Positions 27,148 through 35,989 of a stretch of 64,000 bases of DNA are shown here, piece after piece. Position 1 is the stretch's first letter; each line of letters begins with the position of its first letter. The notes under the pieces are model-generated. The model saw nothing but the letters and a program-made list of their open reading frames with translations, was not told the DNA's origin and did no database searches. The stretch is from Glutamicibacter sp. JL.03c (GTDB lineage Bacteria > Actinomycetota > Actinomycetes > Actinomycetales > Micrococcaceae): positions 3,286,001 through 3,350,000 of the forward strand of contig NZ_CP107575.1 in assembly GCF_025854375.1 (NCBI RefSeq). The letters are read 5' to 3'. The position numbers and the translations under genes are program-made.

Positions 27148-29086
27148 CGTGGGCAGCAGATGGGGCGGCGGCCTTCGCCTCGGCTTCTGCCTGCGCCCGC
27201 GCCTTGCGGTTGGTGCGCCGGTATGCCAGGGCGCCAGCAGCACCGAGTGCTACCAGCACGGCCAGTCCGCCGACGGCCCACCACCCATAAATCCGATAGT
27301 CATCGGTGCGCGATGGCTGGGGCACGACGGAATTGCTTTCCAGCAGTACCGGTTCGGCATTCGGCTGGGCGATGAGCAGATTGCGCGAGAGCGCGGACCA
27401 TCCGCCTTCGGACGCGAGCACCTGGTGGGCCAGGTCGGCGTAGAGCGAGCTGCCACCGGTCCGCGACGCCTCGGCCGCGCCGGTGGCATCACCCGGGGCC
27501 CAGCCACCGGCGGCCAGGATGGTGCGCGAGTTGCTGGTAAATGCCTGCAGTGCCGCGTATGGCGCCTCGGTGCCGACCCCGGCAGAGAGCATCTGCGCGT
27601 CGATGGTGCGCATTGCCTCCAGGCGCAGTGGCGCACCCAGCTCATTGATGGTGTCCGCCGAGGCCCCGACGACAACAGCGCTGAGTGGGGAGGACGCCAC
27701 CTCCTCTTCCGGCAGCAGCGTGACCTGCAGCGGAACACCACTGGCCTGCTGCAGGGAGGCCAAGAGACCCGTGGCCAGCAGGTAGGCGTCGGATGGTTCC
27801 GCGGACTGGCCAAGTGCCAGGCCGATCTGGCCCGAAGCGGCCTGGGGCAGCATCTCGAAGCCTTGGGTCGTGCCGGTGCCGTAGGCCGGGGTGATCGAGC
27901 TGGCCGCGCCGTCAAGGTGCACCTGGACCGGCAGCGATCCGGCCGTGCGGCATTCGGCTCCGACGGCCGCGGCATCCAGCTGGATCCGCAGGCCGTTGCG
28001 CCCCTTCACCAGGCTTTCGGGCACGGCTATATCGGTGTTGATGGAGGTGTCCTGCGCATCCAGCACAGAGGAACCCACCAGGCTGTCGTTCCAGTACACG
28101 TTCAATGCCGCCTCAGCGCTGCTCGGGAGCGCGCTGTGCGTTCCCGCGAGGTGGATCTGCACGCTGTGCATGCTGGCGCCGAAGTCGGCTTCGTCAACCC
28201 CGGTATACAGCGAGGACTGCCCGTAGCCTTCCAACCGGGGATTCTCAAGCCCCAGATCCTTCAGGCTCAATTCCTCGGGTGGCGCCCATCGCACCGGCTC
28301 GTCCGGCGTGACTTCGGCGGTGGTCTCGGTGCCGGTGGCAAGGCTAATGGCCTCCGTGCGCAGCACCGAGTCCAACCCCGCAAATTCCTGTGCATCCCCG
28401 GACACGGTCAGGGTCGTGCCCGCCCGGTCCAGCTTCAGCTTCAGTTTCCCGCCAGCCGCGTCGAAGCGAACCGTCAGATCAGGGTTCTTGGCTTCCCAGG
28501 ACACATCGGCATCGCTGAATGCCGTGGCGATCGCCGGGACAGCGGTCATCGCGGCCGCTGCGGACTGGTCGGTGGCCTGGATGGCAACGCGCTTCGGGGA
28601 CATGGCGAAGAACTGGGCGATCGACTGCGGGGCGGCCGCCTCGCCCTCGACCTTGATGCGCAGGCCGGATAGGCTGACCTCTTCGGGTTGCGCTGCCAGG
28701 CAACGCCCGGCAGCGTCCTCCGGGACCCATCTTGCGCCCACGCTCAGGCGGCCGTCGCTTTCCCCGTCCGCCAGCAACGTGCGCGCCGGCTCATCCAGGT
28801 CGATCGCGAACTCTCCTGCCTGCTGCGCTGGGAAGGTCTTGAGAATCTTCTGGCCGACACGCAGCTGGATTTCTCCACTGCTGGCGGTGGTCTCGATCAG
28901 CCCCTGTACCGAACGCGGGCTTTGCCCTTCGGGAATAGCCACGGAACTCGAAGCCCACGCCCCGGTATCACTGGTGGATGCCGGGTTGGAAACGGTCAAT
29001 GTTTCGTCGGCTGCAGCTGGTCCCAGCGGTTGCAAGACGAGGAGGGCGCTGGCGGCCAGGGCCAGCGCGTAATGGGAACGGGGCAA
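27137..29086 (-). CDS. BcsB-like exported polysaccharide synthase subunit
   Basis: 649 residues: signal peptide (MPRSHYALALAASALLVLQP, then AAADE), a long extracytoplasmic beta-rich region and one C-terminal membrane helix (WWAVGGLAVLVALGAAGALAY) with an Ala/Lys-rich cytoplasmic tail. The ordering of segments (GRNGLRIQLDAAAVGAEC near 385, EAMRTIDAQ later) fits BcsB/YngB-type cellulose synthase partner proteins, which thread the chain out and anchor the synthase. It is the first gene of the three-gene operon. Confidence 0.75.
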   Translation of the reverse strand: MPRSHYALALAASALLVLQPLGPAAADETLTVSNPASTSDTGAWASSSVAIPEGQSPRSVQGLIETTASSGEIQLRVGQKILKTFPAQQAGEFAIDLDEPARTLLADGESDGRLSVGARWVPEDAAGRCLAAQPEEVSLSGLRIKVEGEAAAPQSIAQFFAMSPKRVAIQATDQSAAAAMTAVPAIATAFSDADVSWEAKNPDLTVRFDAAGGKLKLKLDRAGTTLTVSGDAQEFAGLDSVLRTEAISLATGTETTAEVTPDEPVRWAPPEELSLKDLGLENPRLEGYGQSSLYTGVDEADFGASMHSVQIHLAGTHSALPSSAEAALNVYWNDSLVGSSVLDAQDTSINTDIAVPESLVKGRNGLRIQLDAAAVGAECRTAGSLPVQVHLDGAASSITPAYGTGTTQGFEMLPQAASGQIGLALGQSAEPSDAYLLATGLLASLQQASGVPLQVTLLPEEEVASSPLSAVVVGASADTINELGAPLRLEAMRTIDAQMLSAGVGTEAPYAALQAFTSNSRTILAAGGWAPGDATGAAEASRTGGSSLYADLAHQVLASEGGWSALSRNLLIAQPNAEPVLLESNSVVPQPSRTDDYRIYGWWAVGGLAVLVALGAAGALAYRRTNRKARAQAEAEAKAAAPSAAHDEL

Positions 29087-29533
29087 AGCTACTCCTGGGT
29101 TTTCTGCCCGAGCGCCTAGGCCCGGGCTGGCAGAGGGGTCCTGGGCGAAGGGTCGGTATTCAAGCGCGCAGGCAAACGTTGCTTGTCGTCATTTTGAGGC
29201 GCGACAAGAGTGTTGAGGGTCGAGCAAAGGTAGTTCGTAGCTTCCTTGATCAAGGAGGCAGCAGGACCCTGGCTCCAGAACAGTGCTGTGGTCAGCGACT
29301 CGCGTTGGGTCTGCGATTTCATCCTACCCTAGTCAACAGCCCATCCATGCCCAGCCAGCGCGAGCGACCGGAGGGGTGCCACCGATTGTGGGGTGTAGCC
29401 GCCGAGCAGATTGCGCCATCTCCTGGGCAGGAATGTCATTCCTTCCTATTGACTCATCGGGATTCGACTCATAGCCTTGTCATGAACTATTGATATATCA
29501 GTTGTCTGCAATTCGTACATTAGGGAGAAATCG
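29087..29533. other. Divergent intergenic region between bcsB-like gene and glyA
   Basis: About 450 bases containing the promoters for the polysaccharide operon (minus) and glyA (plus). A 68-codon minus-strand frame (29116-29322) has no recognisable family and I do not call it. The operator-like palindrome at 29489 is listed separately. Confidence 0.5.
29489..29504 (+). promoter_or_regulatory. Operator-like palindrome upstream of glyA
   Basis: ATTGATATATCAGTTG contains the perfect palindrome TGATATATCA (29491-29500), 33 bases before the glyA start. A near-identical element (CTTGGTATATCAGTTT) lies upstream of the folD-fchA operon. The form resembles FadR/VanR-type GntR operators; no GntR gene is in the window. 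Confidence 0.55.
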
Positions 29534-30850
29534 TTGATCAGCACCCAGGATCTATCCATCAGCTCATTGACCGAAACCCTCGGCACACTGGACCCGGAGG
29601 TGGCGCAGCGCATCGACGCCGAACTGGCCCGCCAGCAGCGCGGCCTGGAAATGATCGCCTCGGAGAACCACACCGCCCAAGCCGTCATGCAGGCCCAGGG
29701 CTCGGTACTGACCAACAAGTACGCCGAAGGCTACCCGGGCCGCCGCTACTACGGCGGCTGCGAAGAAGTCGACGTCATCGAGACCCTGGCCATCGAGCGC
29801 ATCAAGGAACTGTTCGGCGCGAACTTCGCCAACGTCCAGCCGCACTCCGGCGCCCAGGCCAACGCCTCGGTCTACCACGCACTGGTCCGCCCCGGCGACA
29901 CCGTGCTCGGATTGAACCTGGCCCACGGCGGACACCTGACCCACGGCATGAAGATCAACTTCTCCGGCCGCCTGTTCAACATCGTTCCCTACGGCGTGAA
30001 CGAGGAAACCAACGTGGTGGACGTGGACGAGGTCGAGCGCCTCGCTGTGGAGCACCAGCCGAAGATGATCGTGGCCGGCTGGTCGGCCTACCCGCGCCAG
30101 CTGGACTTCAAGCGCTTCCGCGAAATCGCTGACAAGGTCGGCGCATACCTGTTCGTGGACATGGCCCACTTCGCTGGCCTGGTCGCAGCAGGCCTGCACC
30201 CATCTCCGGTGCCGCACGCCCACGTGGTCACCTCGACCACCCACAAGACTTTGGCTGGTCCTCGTGGCGGCATCATCCTGTCCAACGATGCCGAGATCGC
30301 GAAGAAGCTGAACTCCGCAGTGTTCCCGGGCCAGCAGGGCGGCCCGCTGGAGCACGTGATCGCGGGCAAGGCCGTGGCCTTCAAGATCGCCGCGTCCGAA
30401 GAGTTCAAGGAGCGCCAGCAACGCACCCTGGCTGGTGCCAGGATCCTGGCCGAGCGCCTGACCCAGGACGATGTGGCGGCCAAGGGCATCAGCGTGCTGA
30501 CCGGCGGCACCGACGTGCACCTGGTCCTGGTGGACCTGCGCAACTCGGAGCTCGACGGGCAGCAGGCCGAAGATCTGCTGGCGCAGGTGGAGATCACGGT
30601 GAACCGCAACGCGGTGCCATTCGATCCACGCCCGCCGATGACCACCTCGGGTCTGCGCATCGGCACCCCGGCGCTGGCAACCCGCGGCTTCTCTCAGGCA
30701 GCGTTCGCTGAAGTTGCCGAGATCATCGCCCAGGCGTTGATCGCTGGCGCTGATGGCAATACTTCGGTCTTGCCAGAGCTGAAGGACCGTGTTCTGAAGC
30801 TTGCTGAAGCCCATCCGCTGTACCCGGATCTGGCCAAGGTTTCCGAGTAG
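29534..30850 (+). CDS. glyA: Serine hydroxymethyltransferase
   Basis: 438 residues, a normal length. It interconverts serine plus THF with glycine plus methylene-THF. Conserved blocks are visible: [59 protein letters not shown] and the PLP-lysine segment [16 protein letters not shown] 29534 is preferred as the start because AGGGAGAAA lies just upstream. It heads a plus-strand run with an aminotransferase and hydroxypyruvate reductase, so it probably serves a glycine-serine-glycerate route rather than being the only housekeeping copy. Confidence 0.95.
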   Translation: MISTQDLSISSLTETLGTLDPEVAQRIDAELARQQRGLEMIASENHTAQAVMQAQGSVLTNKYAEGYPGRRYYGGCEEVDVIETLAIERIKELFGANFANVQPHSGAQANASVYHALVRPGDTVLGLNLAHGGHLTHGMKINFSGRLFNIVPYGVNEETNVVDVDEVERLAVEHQPKMIVAGWSAYPRQLDFKRFREIADKVGAYLFVDMAHFAGLVAAGLHPSPVPHAHVVTSTTHKTLAGPRGGIILSNDAEIAKKLNSAVFPGQQGGPLEHVIAGKAVAFKIAASEEFKERQQRTLAGARILAERLTQDDVAAKGISVLTGGTDVHLVLVDLRNSELDGQQAEDLLAQVEITVNRNAVPFDPRPPMTTSGLRIGTPALATRGFSQAAFAEVAEIIAQALIAGADGNTSVLPELKDRVLKLAEAHPLYPDLAKVSE

Positions 30851-30869
30851 CACCGTCTTGTGACGATGG

Positions 30870-30903
30870 GGCCCGGAAGGCGGAAACATTCGCTTTTCGG
30901 GCC
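30870..30903 (+). terminator. Hairpin between glyA and the aminotransferase gene
   Basis: GGCCCGGAAGGCG (30870-30882) pairs with CGCTTTTCGGGCC (30891-30903) through two G-T pairs. There is no T run, so it may be an attenuator or RNA-stability element within the operon instead of a full stop. Confidence 0.5.
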
Positions 30904-30965
30904 GTCGTCCATGGAATCCGCGCAGCAGCCCTGCGCCCACTCCCAACCAACGAAGGATCTACACT

Positions 30966-32162
30966 ATGCAACAACTGGCACAACGCCTTGACCGGCTTGG
31001 CACCGAGACGGCATTCAGCGTGGCACAGGCCGCCGCGGCTTGGAAAGCCAAGGGCAACCGCGTCTACCCATTCCACCTGGGCGACATCAACATCCCCACC
31101 GCGCCGCACATTGTCGACGCCATGAGCCAGGCCATTTCCGAGGGCTACACCGGCTACTGCCCAGGCCCCGGCATCCCGCAGCTGCGAGAAGCCCTGGCCC
31201 ATGACATCGGCTCCCGGCGCGGCATGGACTTCACCGCCGACAACGTGGTGGTCATGACCGGCGGCAAGCCGGTGATCACCAAGTTCCTGCAGGCAGTGAT
31301 GGATCCGGGACAGGACGTGCTGTACCCGAACCCCGGATTCCCGATCTACGAATCCCAGATCGAGTACCTCGGCGGCACCGCAGTGCCCTATAACTACGTG
31401 CCCACCGAGTCGGGCTTCGCCATCGACCTGGAGCAAGTGCGCGCCTCGATCACCGAGAACACCACGGCGATCATCTACAACGACCTGCAGAACCCGATTT
31501 CCGCCGAATCCACGGCCGCCGAACGCGAAGCCGTGGCCCAGCTGGCGATCGAGCACGACCTCTGGGTGCTCTCCGACGAGGCCTACTTCGAAACCCGCTA
31601 CGAGGGAGCGTCCAGCTCCATCGCCGCGCTTCCGGGAATGGCAGAGCGCACCGTCATCCTCTACACCTTCAGCAAGAAGTTCGCGATGACCGGCTCCCGC
31701 CTGGGCTGCGCCGTGGCACCGCTTGAGATCGCCCAGGTGATGAGCAAGCTGAACACCAACGACGAGTCCTGCACCACCCACTATGTGCAGTGGGCGGGCA
31801 TCGCCGCGCTGACCGGGCCGCAAGAACCGGTCCAGGAAATGCTCGACACCCTCAAGGAACGCCGCGACGTCGCCTGCGAGATCGTGAACTCGATCCCGGG
31901 CTTCAGCGTCGCCGTGCCGCAGTCCACCTTCTATCTGTTCCCGGATGTCACCGAGGCCATGGAGCGCAAGGGATTCACCGACGTCGGCGACTTCGCCACC
32001 GCAGCCCTGGAGAACACCGGCGTCTCCTTCTGCACCCGCGAGCACTTCGGCCGCCGCCTGCCCGGCGAGAAGCGCCAGTACATCCGCTTGGCCTACTCGG
32101 GCATTGAAACCGAGGACATCCGCGAGGGCCTGGGCCGGCTGCGCGAATGGATCGCGGCGTAA
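30966..32162 (+). CDS. Class I/II PLP aminotransferase
   Basis: 398 residues, aspartate-aminotransferase fold type I. Visible are GDINIPTAPHI (substrate arm), GYTGYCPGPGIPQLREALA, NPGFPIYES, the DLQNPI segment (family NPxNPTG, here altered), SDEAYFE and the PLP lysine in TFSKKFAMTGSRLG. Between glyA and hydroxypyruvate reductase, serine or glycine with glyoxylate or pyruvate are likely substrates, giving hydroxypyruvate. The stop overlaps the next start (TAATG). Confidence 0.88.
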   Translation: MQQLAQRLDRLGTETAFSVAQAAAAWKAKGNRVYPFHLGDINIPTAPHIVDAMSQAISEGYTGYCPGPGIPQLREALAHDIGSRRGMDFTADNVVVMTGGKPVITKFLQAVMDPGQDVLYPNPGFPIYESQIEYLGGTAVPYNYVPTESGFAIDLEQVRASITENTTAIIYNDLQNPISAESTAAEREAVAQLAIEHDLWVLSDEAYFETRYEGASSSIAALPGMAERTVILYTFSKKFAMTGSRLGCAVAPLEIAQVMSKLNTNDESCTTHYVQWAGIAALTGPQEPVQEMLDTLKERRDVACEIVNSIPGFSVAVPQSTFYLFPDVTEAMERKGFTDVGDFATAALENTGVSFCTREHFGRRLPGEKRQYIRLAYSGIETEDIREGLGRLREWIAA

Positions 32163-33121
32163 TGGCGAAGGTAGTCGTCACCGGGCGGATCCCGGAAGCC
32201 GCGCTGGACAAGCTGCGCGCCGAGCACGAGGTCGACGCGTGGGACGGCGAGCAGTCGATCTCCCGCGAAGAGCTGCTGGCCAAGGTGTCGGGGGCCGATG
32301 CCCTGGTCACCCTGCTGACCGAGCGCGTGGATGCGGAACTGCTGGACGCCGCCGGCGCGCAGCTGAAGGTGGTCTCCAATGTCGCCGTTGGCTACGACAA
32401 CATTGTCGTGGCCGACTGCACCGCCCGGGGCGTGCGCGCCACCAACACCCCGGGAGTGCTGACCGAGGCCACCGCGGATATCGCCTTCGGCCTGATCCTC
32501 ATGGCCACCCGGCGCTTGGGCGAAGGCGAACGCCTGATCCGCTCCGGAACCCCGTGGAAATGGGGCATGTTCTTCCTGCTCGGCTCCAGCCTGCAGGGCA
32601 AGACCCTGGGCGTGGTGGGCATGGGCGGCATCGGCCAGGCCACCGCCCGCCGGGCCAAGGCCTTCGGCATGGAGGTGGTCTACCAGTCGCGCAGCGAAAT
32701 CGATCCGGCGATCGCCGCCGAACTGGGTGCGCGGAAGGTGGAGCTCGATGAGCTGCTGGCCACCTCCGATGTCGTCTCGCTGCACTGCCCCTACGGCCCG
32801 AACACCCATCACCTGATCGGGGCGGAGCAGCTGGCGGCGATGAAGCCGGAAGCCTATCTGGTCAACACCGCCCGCGGCCCGATCGTGGACGAAGCAGCGC
32901 TGGCCCAGGCCCTGCGCGACGGCGTTATCGCCGGCGCCGGGCTGGACGTCTTCGAGAAGGAGCCAGCGGTCCACCCGGACCTGCTGGAACTGGAGAACGT
33001 TGCCCTGGTGCCGCACCTGGGCTCCTCGACCATAGAAACGCGAACCGCGATGGCGGTGCTTGCCTGCGAGAACACGCTGGCGGTGCTGCGCGGCGAGGAT
33101 CCTGCCACCCCGGTGAACTAG
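32162..33121 (+). CDS. Hydroxypyruvate/glyoxylate reductase (D-2-hydroxyacid dehydrogenase)
   Basis: 319 residues. NAD(P)-binding motif GVVGMGGIGQATARRA, then LHCPYGPNTHHLIG, the catalytic Arg in NTARGPIVDEAAL, Glu in GLDVFEKEP and His in VPHLGSST: the full D-2-hydroxyacid dehydrogenase set. It should reduce hydroxypyruvate to D-glycerate or glyoxylate to glycolate. ATG 32162 overlaps the aminotransferase stop; the earlier in-frame start lacks a ribosome site. Confidence 0.9.
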   Translation: MAKVVVTGRIPEAALDKLRAEHEVDAWDGEQSISREELLAKVSGADALVTLLTERVDAELLDAAGAQLKVVSNVAVGYDNIVVADCTARGVRATNTPGVLTEATADIAFGLILMATRRLGEGERLIRSGTPWKWGMFFLLGSSLQGKTLGVVGMGGIGQATARRAKAFGMEVVYQSRSEIDPAIAAELGARKVELDELLATSDVVSLHCPYGPNTHHLIGAEQLAAMKPEAYLVNTARGPIVDEAALAQALRDGVIAGAGLDVFEKEPAVHPDLLELENVALVPHLGSSTIETRTAMAVLACENTLAVLRGEDPATPVN

Positions 33122-33153
33122 GCGCCGTCCCGCACGGGACAGCACGGCGGAAC

Positions 33154-33192
33154 AAAGCTTGAGGACATCGATTGTCGATGTCCTCAAGCTTT
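33154..33192 (+). terminator. Rho-independent terminator of the glyA cluster
   Basis: Eighteen-base perfect stem, AAAGCTTGAGGACATCGA (33154-33171) with its complement at 33175-33192, three-base loop, ending in T residues. Confidence 0.9.
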
Positions 33193-33319
33193 TAAGCGGG
33201 CACCGTGACGGTTCTCCCAGCCCTGGTTCCGCATTGCACCAAGTCCGTGGCCCGGAACAGGTACGCTGGCCAATCGGCGGGTGCGTAAATCCGGGCCAGC
33301 CCAGCGTCAAGACAGCGAA

Positions 33320-33361
33320 AACCGCCGCATCATTAATCCTCAGATCAATGATGCGGCGGTT
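33320..33361 (-). terminator. Terminator-like hairpin downstream of folD
   Basis: AACCGCCGCATCATT (33320-33334) pairs perfectly with 33347-33361. On the minus strand it lies about 160 bases beyond the folD stop and is followed by T-rich sequence. The ~400 bases from 33122 to 33518 hold no gene, only these two hairpins. Confidence 0.65.
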
Positions 33362-33518
33362 GTCCGGGCCGTATCCGTTCAACAGATCCCCTGTCATCAC
33401 GCTCTCGGAACGACCCGTGTCGTATCATCGCTGCGCCTGGCACCGGCCGTTCCAGCACCCTTCGCGGCCCGGCGGACTGGATTGCCCGCCAGGGCAGAAC
33501 CCGGACGCTGGCGTACTG

Positions 33519-34406
33519 CTACCGGCGTGTGGCCATGGGCTCTCCTCTCCACATGATCGACTCGCAAACTTTCGCGGCGGCCTGCACGGTATGCCAGATC
33601 AGCAGGGATGTGGTCACGGTTCCGACGCCTCCGGGGACCGGGCTGAGCGCGCGCACTTTGGGCTGCACCGAGGCCGCGTGCACGTCCCCGACCAGCTGGC
33701 CTTCTTCGTCCACATTCGTGCCCACATCGATGACTACCGAACAGTCGGCCACCTCTTCCGCGGTGAGCAGGTTGGCACGGCCGACGGCCATGACGGTGAT
33801 GGCAGCGGCCTTGGTGAAATCGGCCAGCTTGGGGGTTCTGGAATGGCAGATGCTCACGGTCGCATCGCGCTGCAGCAGCAGCTGGGCCAGGGGCTTGCCC
33901 ACCACGGCAGAGCGCCCTACCACGGCCACATGCTGGCCGGAGAGCGGAATCCGGTAATGCTCGAGGATCTCAAGCACCGAACGCGCGGTGGCCGGGGCAA
34001 AAGCCGGTTGGCCCACGCTGAGCCGGCCGAGGCTCAGCGGATTGGCTCCATCGATATCTTTGGCCGGGTCGATCAGCTGCACCAGGACTGCGGTATCCAC
34101 GCCTTCAGGCAAGGGGGTCTGGAGGATGATTCCGTGCACTGATTCGTCGTTATTCAGCGCCGTGATTGCCGCCGCCAGCTGGTCCTGGCTGGCTTCAGGC
34201 ATCTGAAGCACCTGGCAGTCGACGCCCTGCTGCGCCGCCGCGCGCTCAATGGAGCGCACGTACCAGGCGGTCGCTTCGTTCCCGGTGGCCATCACCACAG
34301 CCAGCTTGGCGGTGAAGCCGTCGCGGTTCAGGTCCTGAACCAGGTGAGCGGTTCTCGCGCGGATCTCCTCGGCCACCGGCTTGCCGCCCAGGCGCCGGGC
34401 CGTCAT
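33519..34406 (-). CDS. folD: FolD-type methylene-THF dehydrogenase lacking the cyclohydrolase lysine
   Basis: 295 residues, full FolD length. NADP-binding VVGRSAVVGKPLAQLLLQRD, PVPGGVGTVTTSLL, the Gln of IILQTPLPEG and the Asp of PAKDIDGANP are all present. The active-site motif YxxxK, which in E. coli FolD reads YVASK, here reads YVRSI, so the lysine needed for cyclohydrolase chemistry is Ile. The next upstream gene, overlapping by four bases, encodes a separate cyclohydrolase-family protein. The likely role is dehydrogenase only, interconverting methylene-THF and methenyl-THF. Confidence 0.92.
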   Translation of the reverse strand: MTARRLGGKPVAEEIRARTAHLVQDLNRDGFTAKLAVVMATGNEATAWYVRSIERAAAQQGVDCQVLQMPEASQDQLAAAITALNNDESVHGIILQTPLPEGVDTAVLVQLIDPAKDIDGANPLSLGRLSVGQPAFAPATARSVLEILEHYRIPLSGQHVAVVGRSAVVGKPLAQLLLQRDATVSICHSRTPKLADFTKAAAITVMAVGRANLLTAEEVADCSVVIDVGTNVDEEGQLVGDVHAASVQPKVRALSPVPGGVGTVTTSLLIWHTVQAAAKVCESIMWRGEPMATRR

Positions 34407-35026
34407 GCCGACACCGCCGAACGGACCGAAGCGGTCATTGTTTCGGCTTCTCCGATCATCTCGGCTGCTCGTCCGGTCGCACGGCTCAGCTGTTCGCGTT
34501 GCGCTTGATCCTTGATGGCGGCGATGTTCATCTCCAGGGTGACCAGCGCGGTGCCCAGGGCGGCGCGGGCGGCTTCGGCCGCGGCGGCCACATCGCTGGA
34601 GACCGAGCGGTTGCCGATGGGCAATAGCTCCTGGGCCAGCCTGATGACTCCGGACGCTACTTCGACGGTGGCTACCAGCGGGGCCGCGGCATCGATGGTG
34701 GCGCGGTTGATGGCCTCGCGGCGGCTGGCCTTCTGCTCCTCGGTATCTTTGGGCAGGGCATAGGCCGTACTGAGCAGCCCGAAAAGACGCTCATCCTCTT
34801 GGGCCGCGAACAGTGCTTCGCGCATCTGCTTCTTTGCTTCTTCCGCGATGCCCGCAGCTTGCGCCTGTACCTCGGCATAGCGCGGGCCGGAGGTGAATTC
34901 AGCGACCATGGACACCAGTGCCGCCGCCTGGGCGGCGTGCAGTGCACCGGCGGCCCCTCCCCCGGGTGCGGGCGCTCGCGAGGCGAGACGCTCAAGATAG
35001 TTGGTGACGGTTTCTGTGGAGATCAT
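34403..35026 (-). CDS. fchA: Cyclodeaminase/cyclohydrolase family protein (FchA-like)
   Basis: About 207 residues from ATG 35026 (GAGGAAAA site); longer starts lack support. It is the FTCD_C/PF04961 all-helical fold, with LASRAPAPGGGAAGALHAAQ near the N-terminus, the motif that binds the folate substrate. Stand-alone members are methenyl-THF cyclohydrolases (Fch/FchA) or formimino-THF cyclodeaminases. Without a formiminotransferase domain or histidine genes nearby, and coupled to a FolD without the cyclohydrolase Lys, the cyclohydrolase role is the better guess. Confidence 0.88.
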   Translation of the reverse strand: MISTETVTNYLERLASRAPAPGGGAAGALHAAQAAALVSMVAEFTSGPRYAEVQAQAAGIAEEAKKQMREALFAAQEDERLFGLLSTAYALPKDTEEQKASRREAINRATIDAAAPLVATVEVASGVIRLAQELLPIGNRSVSSDVAAAAEAARAALGTALVTLEMNIAAIKDQAQREQLSRATGRAAEMIGEAETMTASVRSAVSA

Positions 35027-35156
35027 GGAATTTTCCTCGCTCAGCATGCACGGCAAGACACTCCTGAATTCAAGTGGATCCGGCGGAATGCAGCGCATTT
35101 CAACCGGAAAGCGGGGCACGGAAAAAACGCCGTGAAGCTCGTCGGCTTAATATCCA

Positions 35157-35172
35157 CTTGGTATATCAGTTT
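35157..35172 (-). promoter_or_regulatory. Operator-like element upstream of fchA-folD
   Basis: CTTGGTATATCAGTTT shares TATATCAGTT and 9 of 10 bases of the TGATATATCA palindrome with the site in front of glyA. It lies about 130 bases upstream of the fchA start, so the promoter should be nearby. The rest of 35027-35523 shows no gene. Confidence 0.5.
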
Positions 35173-35523
35173 ACTGTGAAGCCTAGAACACCTCTCCGGG
35201 CGGGTCAAGGTTTTTCTTCCGCGCAGCAGGGTGCGCTCGTTGCGCCGGCACGGCCGCCTGGGCCCGGTTTCCCCCATCCGGCCATCGGTGGACCCTGGCA
35301 TCATCCACCGCGCGGGACAGGAGCTGCGCCAAGTCAAATGCCAAGCCATTCAAAGCGCGCCCGGGAGCTTTCGAGTCTCGACATGCCAGACTACCGGCAA
35401 GCGCACACCTCGCCACCAGTTTCCGGCTCAATGGCACACATGGCGACCAGCCATCCCGGACGAGCCACACCCTGTCCCCCTGGATCCTCAGAACTCTCGC
35501 TCGGTGCCCTGGGATCTTCAGCA

Positions 35524-35537
35524 AACTTGTACAAGTT
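35524..35537. promoter_or_regulatory. Palindromic operator of the MarR gene
   Basis: AACTTGTACAAGTT is a perfect 14-base palindrome, 17 bases before the marR ATG and just upstream of a -10-like TATTCT (35543-35548). The placement fits autorepression by the MarR protein; the -10 to ATG distance suggests a leaderless mRNA. Confidence 0.7.
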
Positions 35538-35554
35538 AATTGTATTCTATAGCT

Positions 35555-35989
35555 ATGCAATATTCTTCGGAGGATGACGGCCTACCCCAGCTTCTCTTTG
35601 ACGCGATCTTCCCGATGTTGGGAATCGTGCACTCAGCGCGAACCATTTCTCCCGGGAAAATCGGCATCCTCCGGGCTCTCGCGGCAGAAGAACACGTCAG
35701 CGCCACGCAACTGAGCCACGCCATCGGCGTCAGCCAACAAGCGATCTCGCTGAGCACCAAGGAACTGGAATCGCTCGGATTCATCGAACGCCACAAGGAT
35801 GAATTGGACCGCCGCAAGCTCTGGTTCCGCCTCACCGAGGCCGGGCGCCAGAAGTTGCAGGCCGAAATCGCCCTCGGGCGCCAAGCACTCAAAGATGCCA
35901 TCGGCAATGAACTCAGTGGAGCAGAGTTGAAGCTGGTCCGCGACGCCATCCCGGCCCTGGCGAAAATCCGGACGGTGGTGCACGCATGA
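35555..35989 (+). CDS. MarR-family transcriptional regulator
   Basis: About 144 residues from ATG 35555 (a TTG at 35540 is the alternative). The winged-helix core is clear: SATQLSHAIGVSQQAISLS (recognition helix) and DELDRRKLWFRLTEAGRQ (wing with the DxRR motif). Four-base overlap with the MFS exporter gene (ATGA) indicates one operon. Such pairs usually respond to a toxic small molecule exported by the transporter. Confidence 0.9.
   Translation: MQYSSEDDGLPQLLFDAIFPMLGIVHSARTISPGKIGILRALAAEEHVSATQLSHAIGVSQQAISLSTKELESLGFIERHKDELDRRKLWFRLTEAGRQKLQAEIALGRQALKDAIGNELSGAELKLVRDAIPALAKIRTVVHA

Noticed and set aside
29116-29322. 68-codon minus-strand frame upstream of the bcsB-like gene
   Set aside because: An AGGGTAGG-like site is directly before the ATG, but there is no family and the composition is not distinctive; the support is too thin.
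29564-30946. 460-codon minus-strand frame opposite glyA
   Set aside because: It is the antisense shadow of a fully conserved serine hydroxymethyltransferase; His/Gly/Val-rich composition is an artefact of GC-rich codons.
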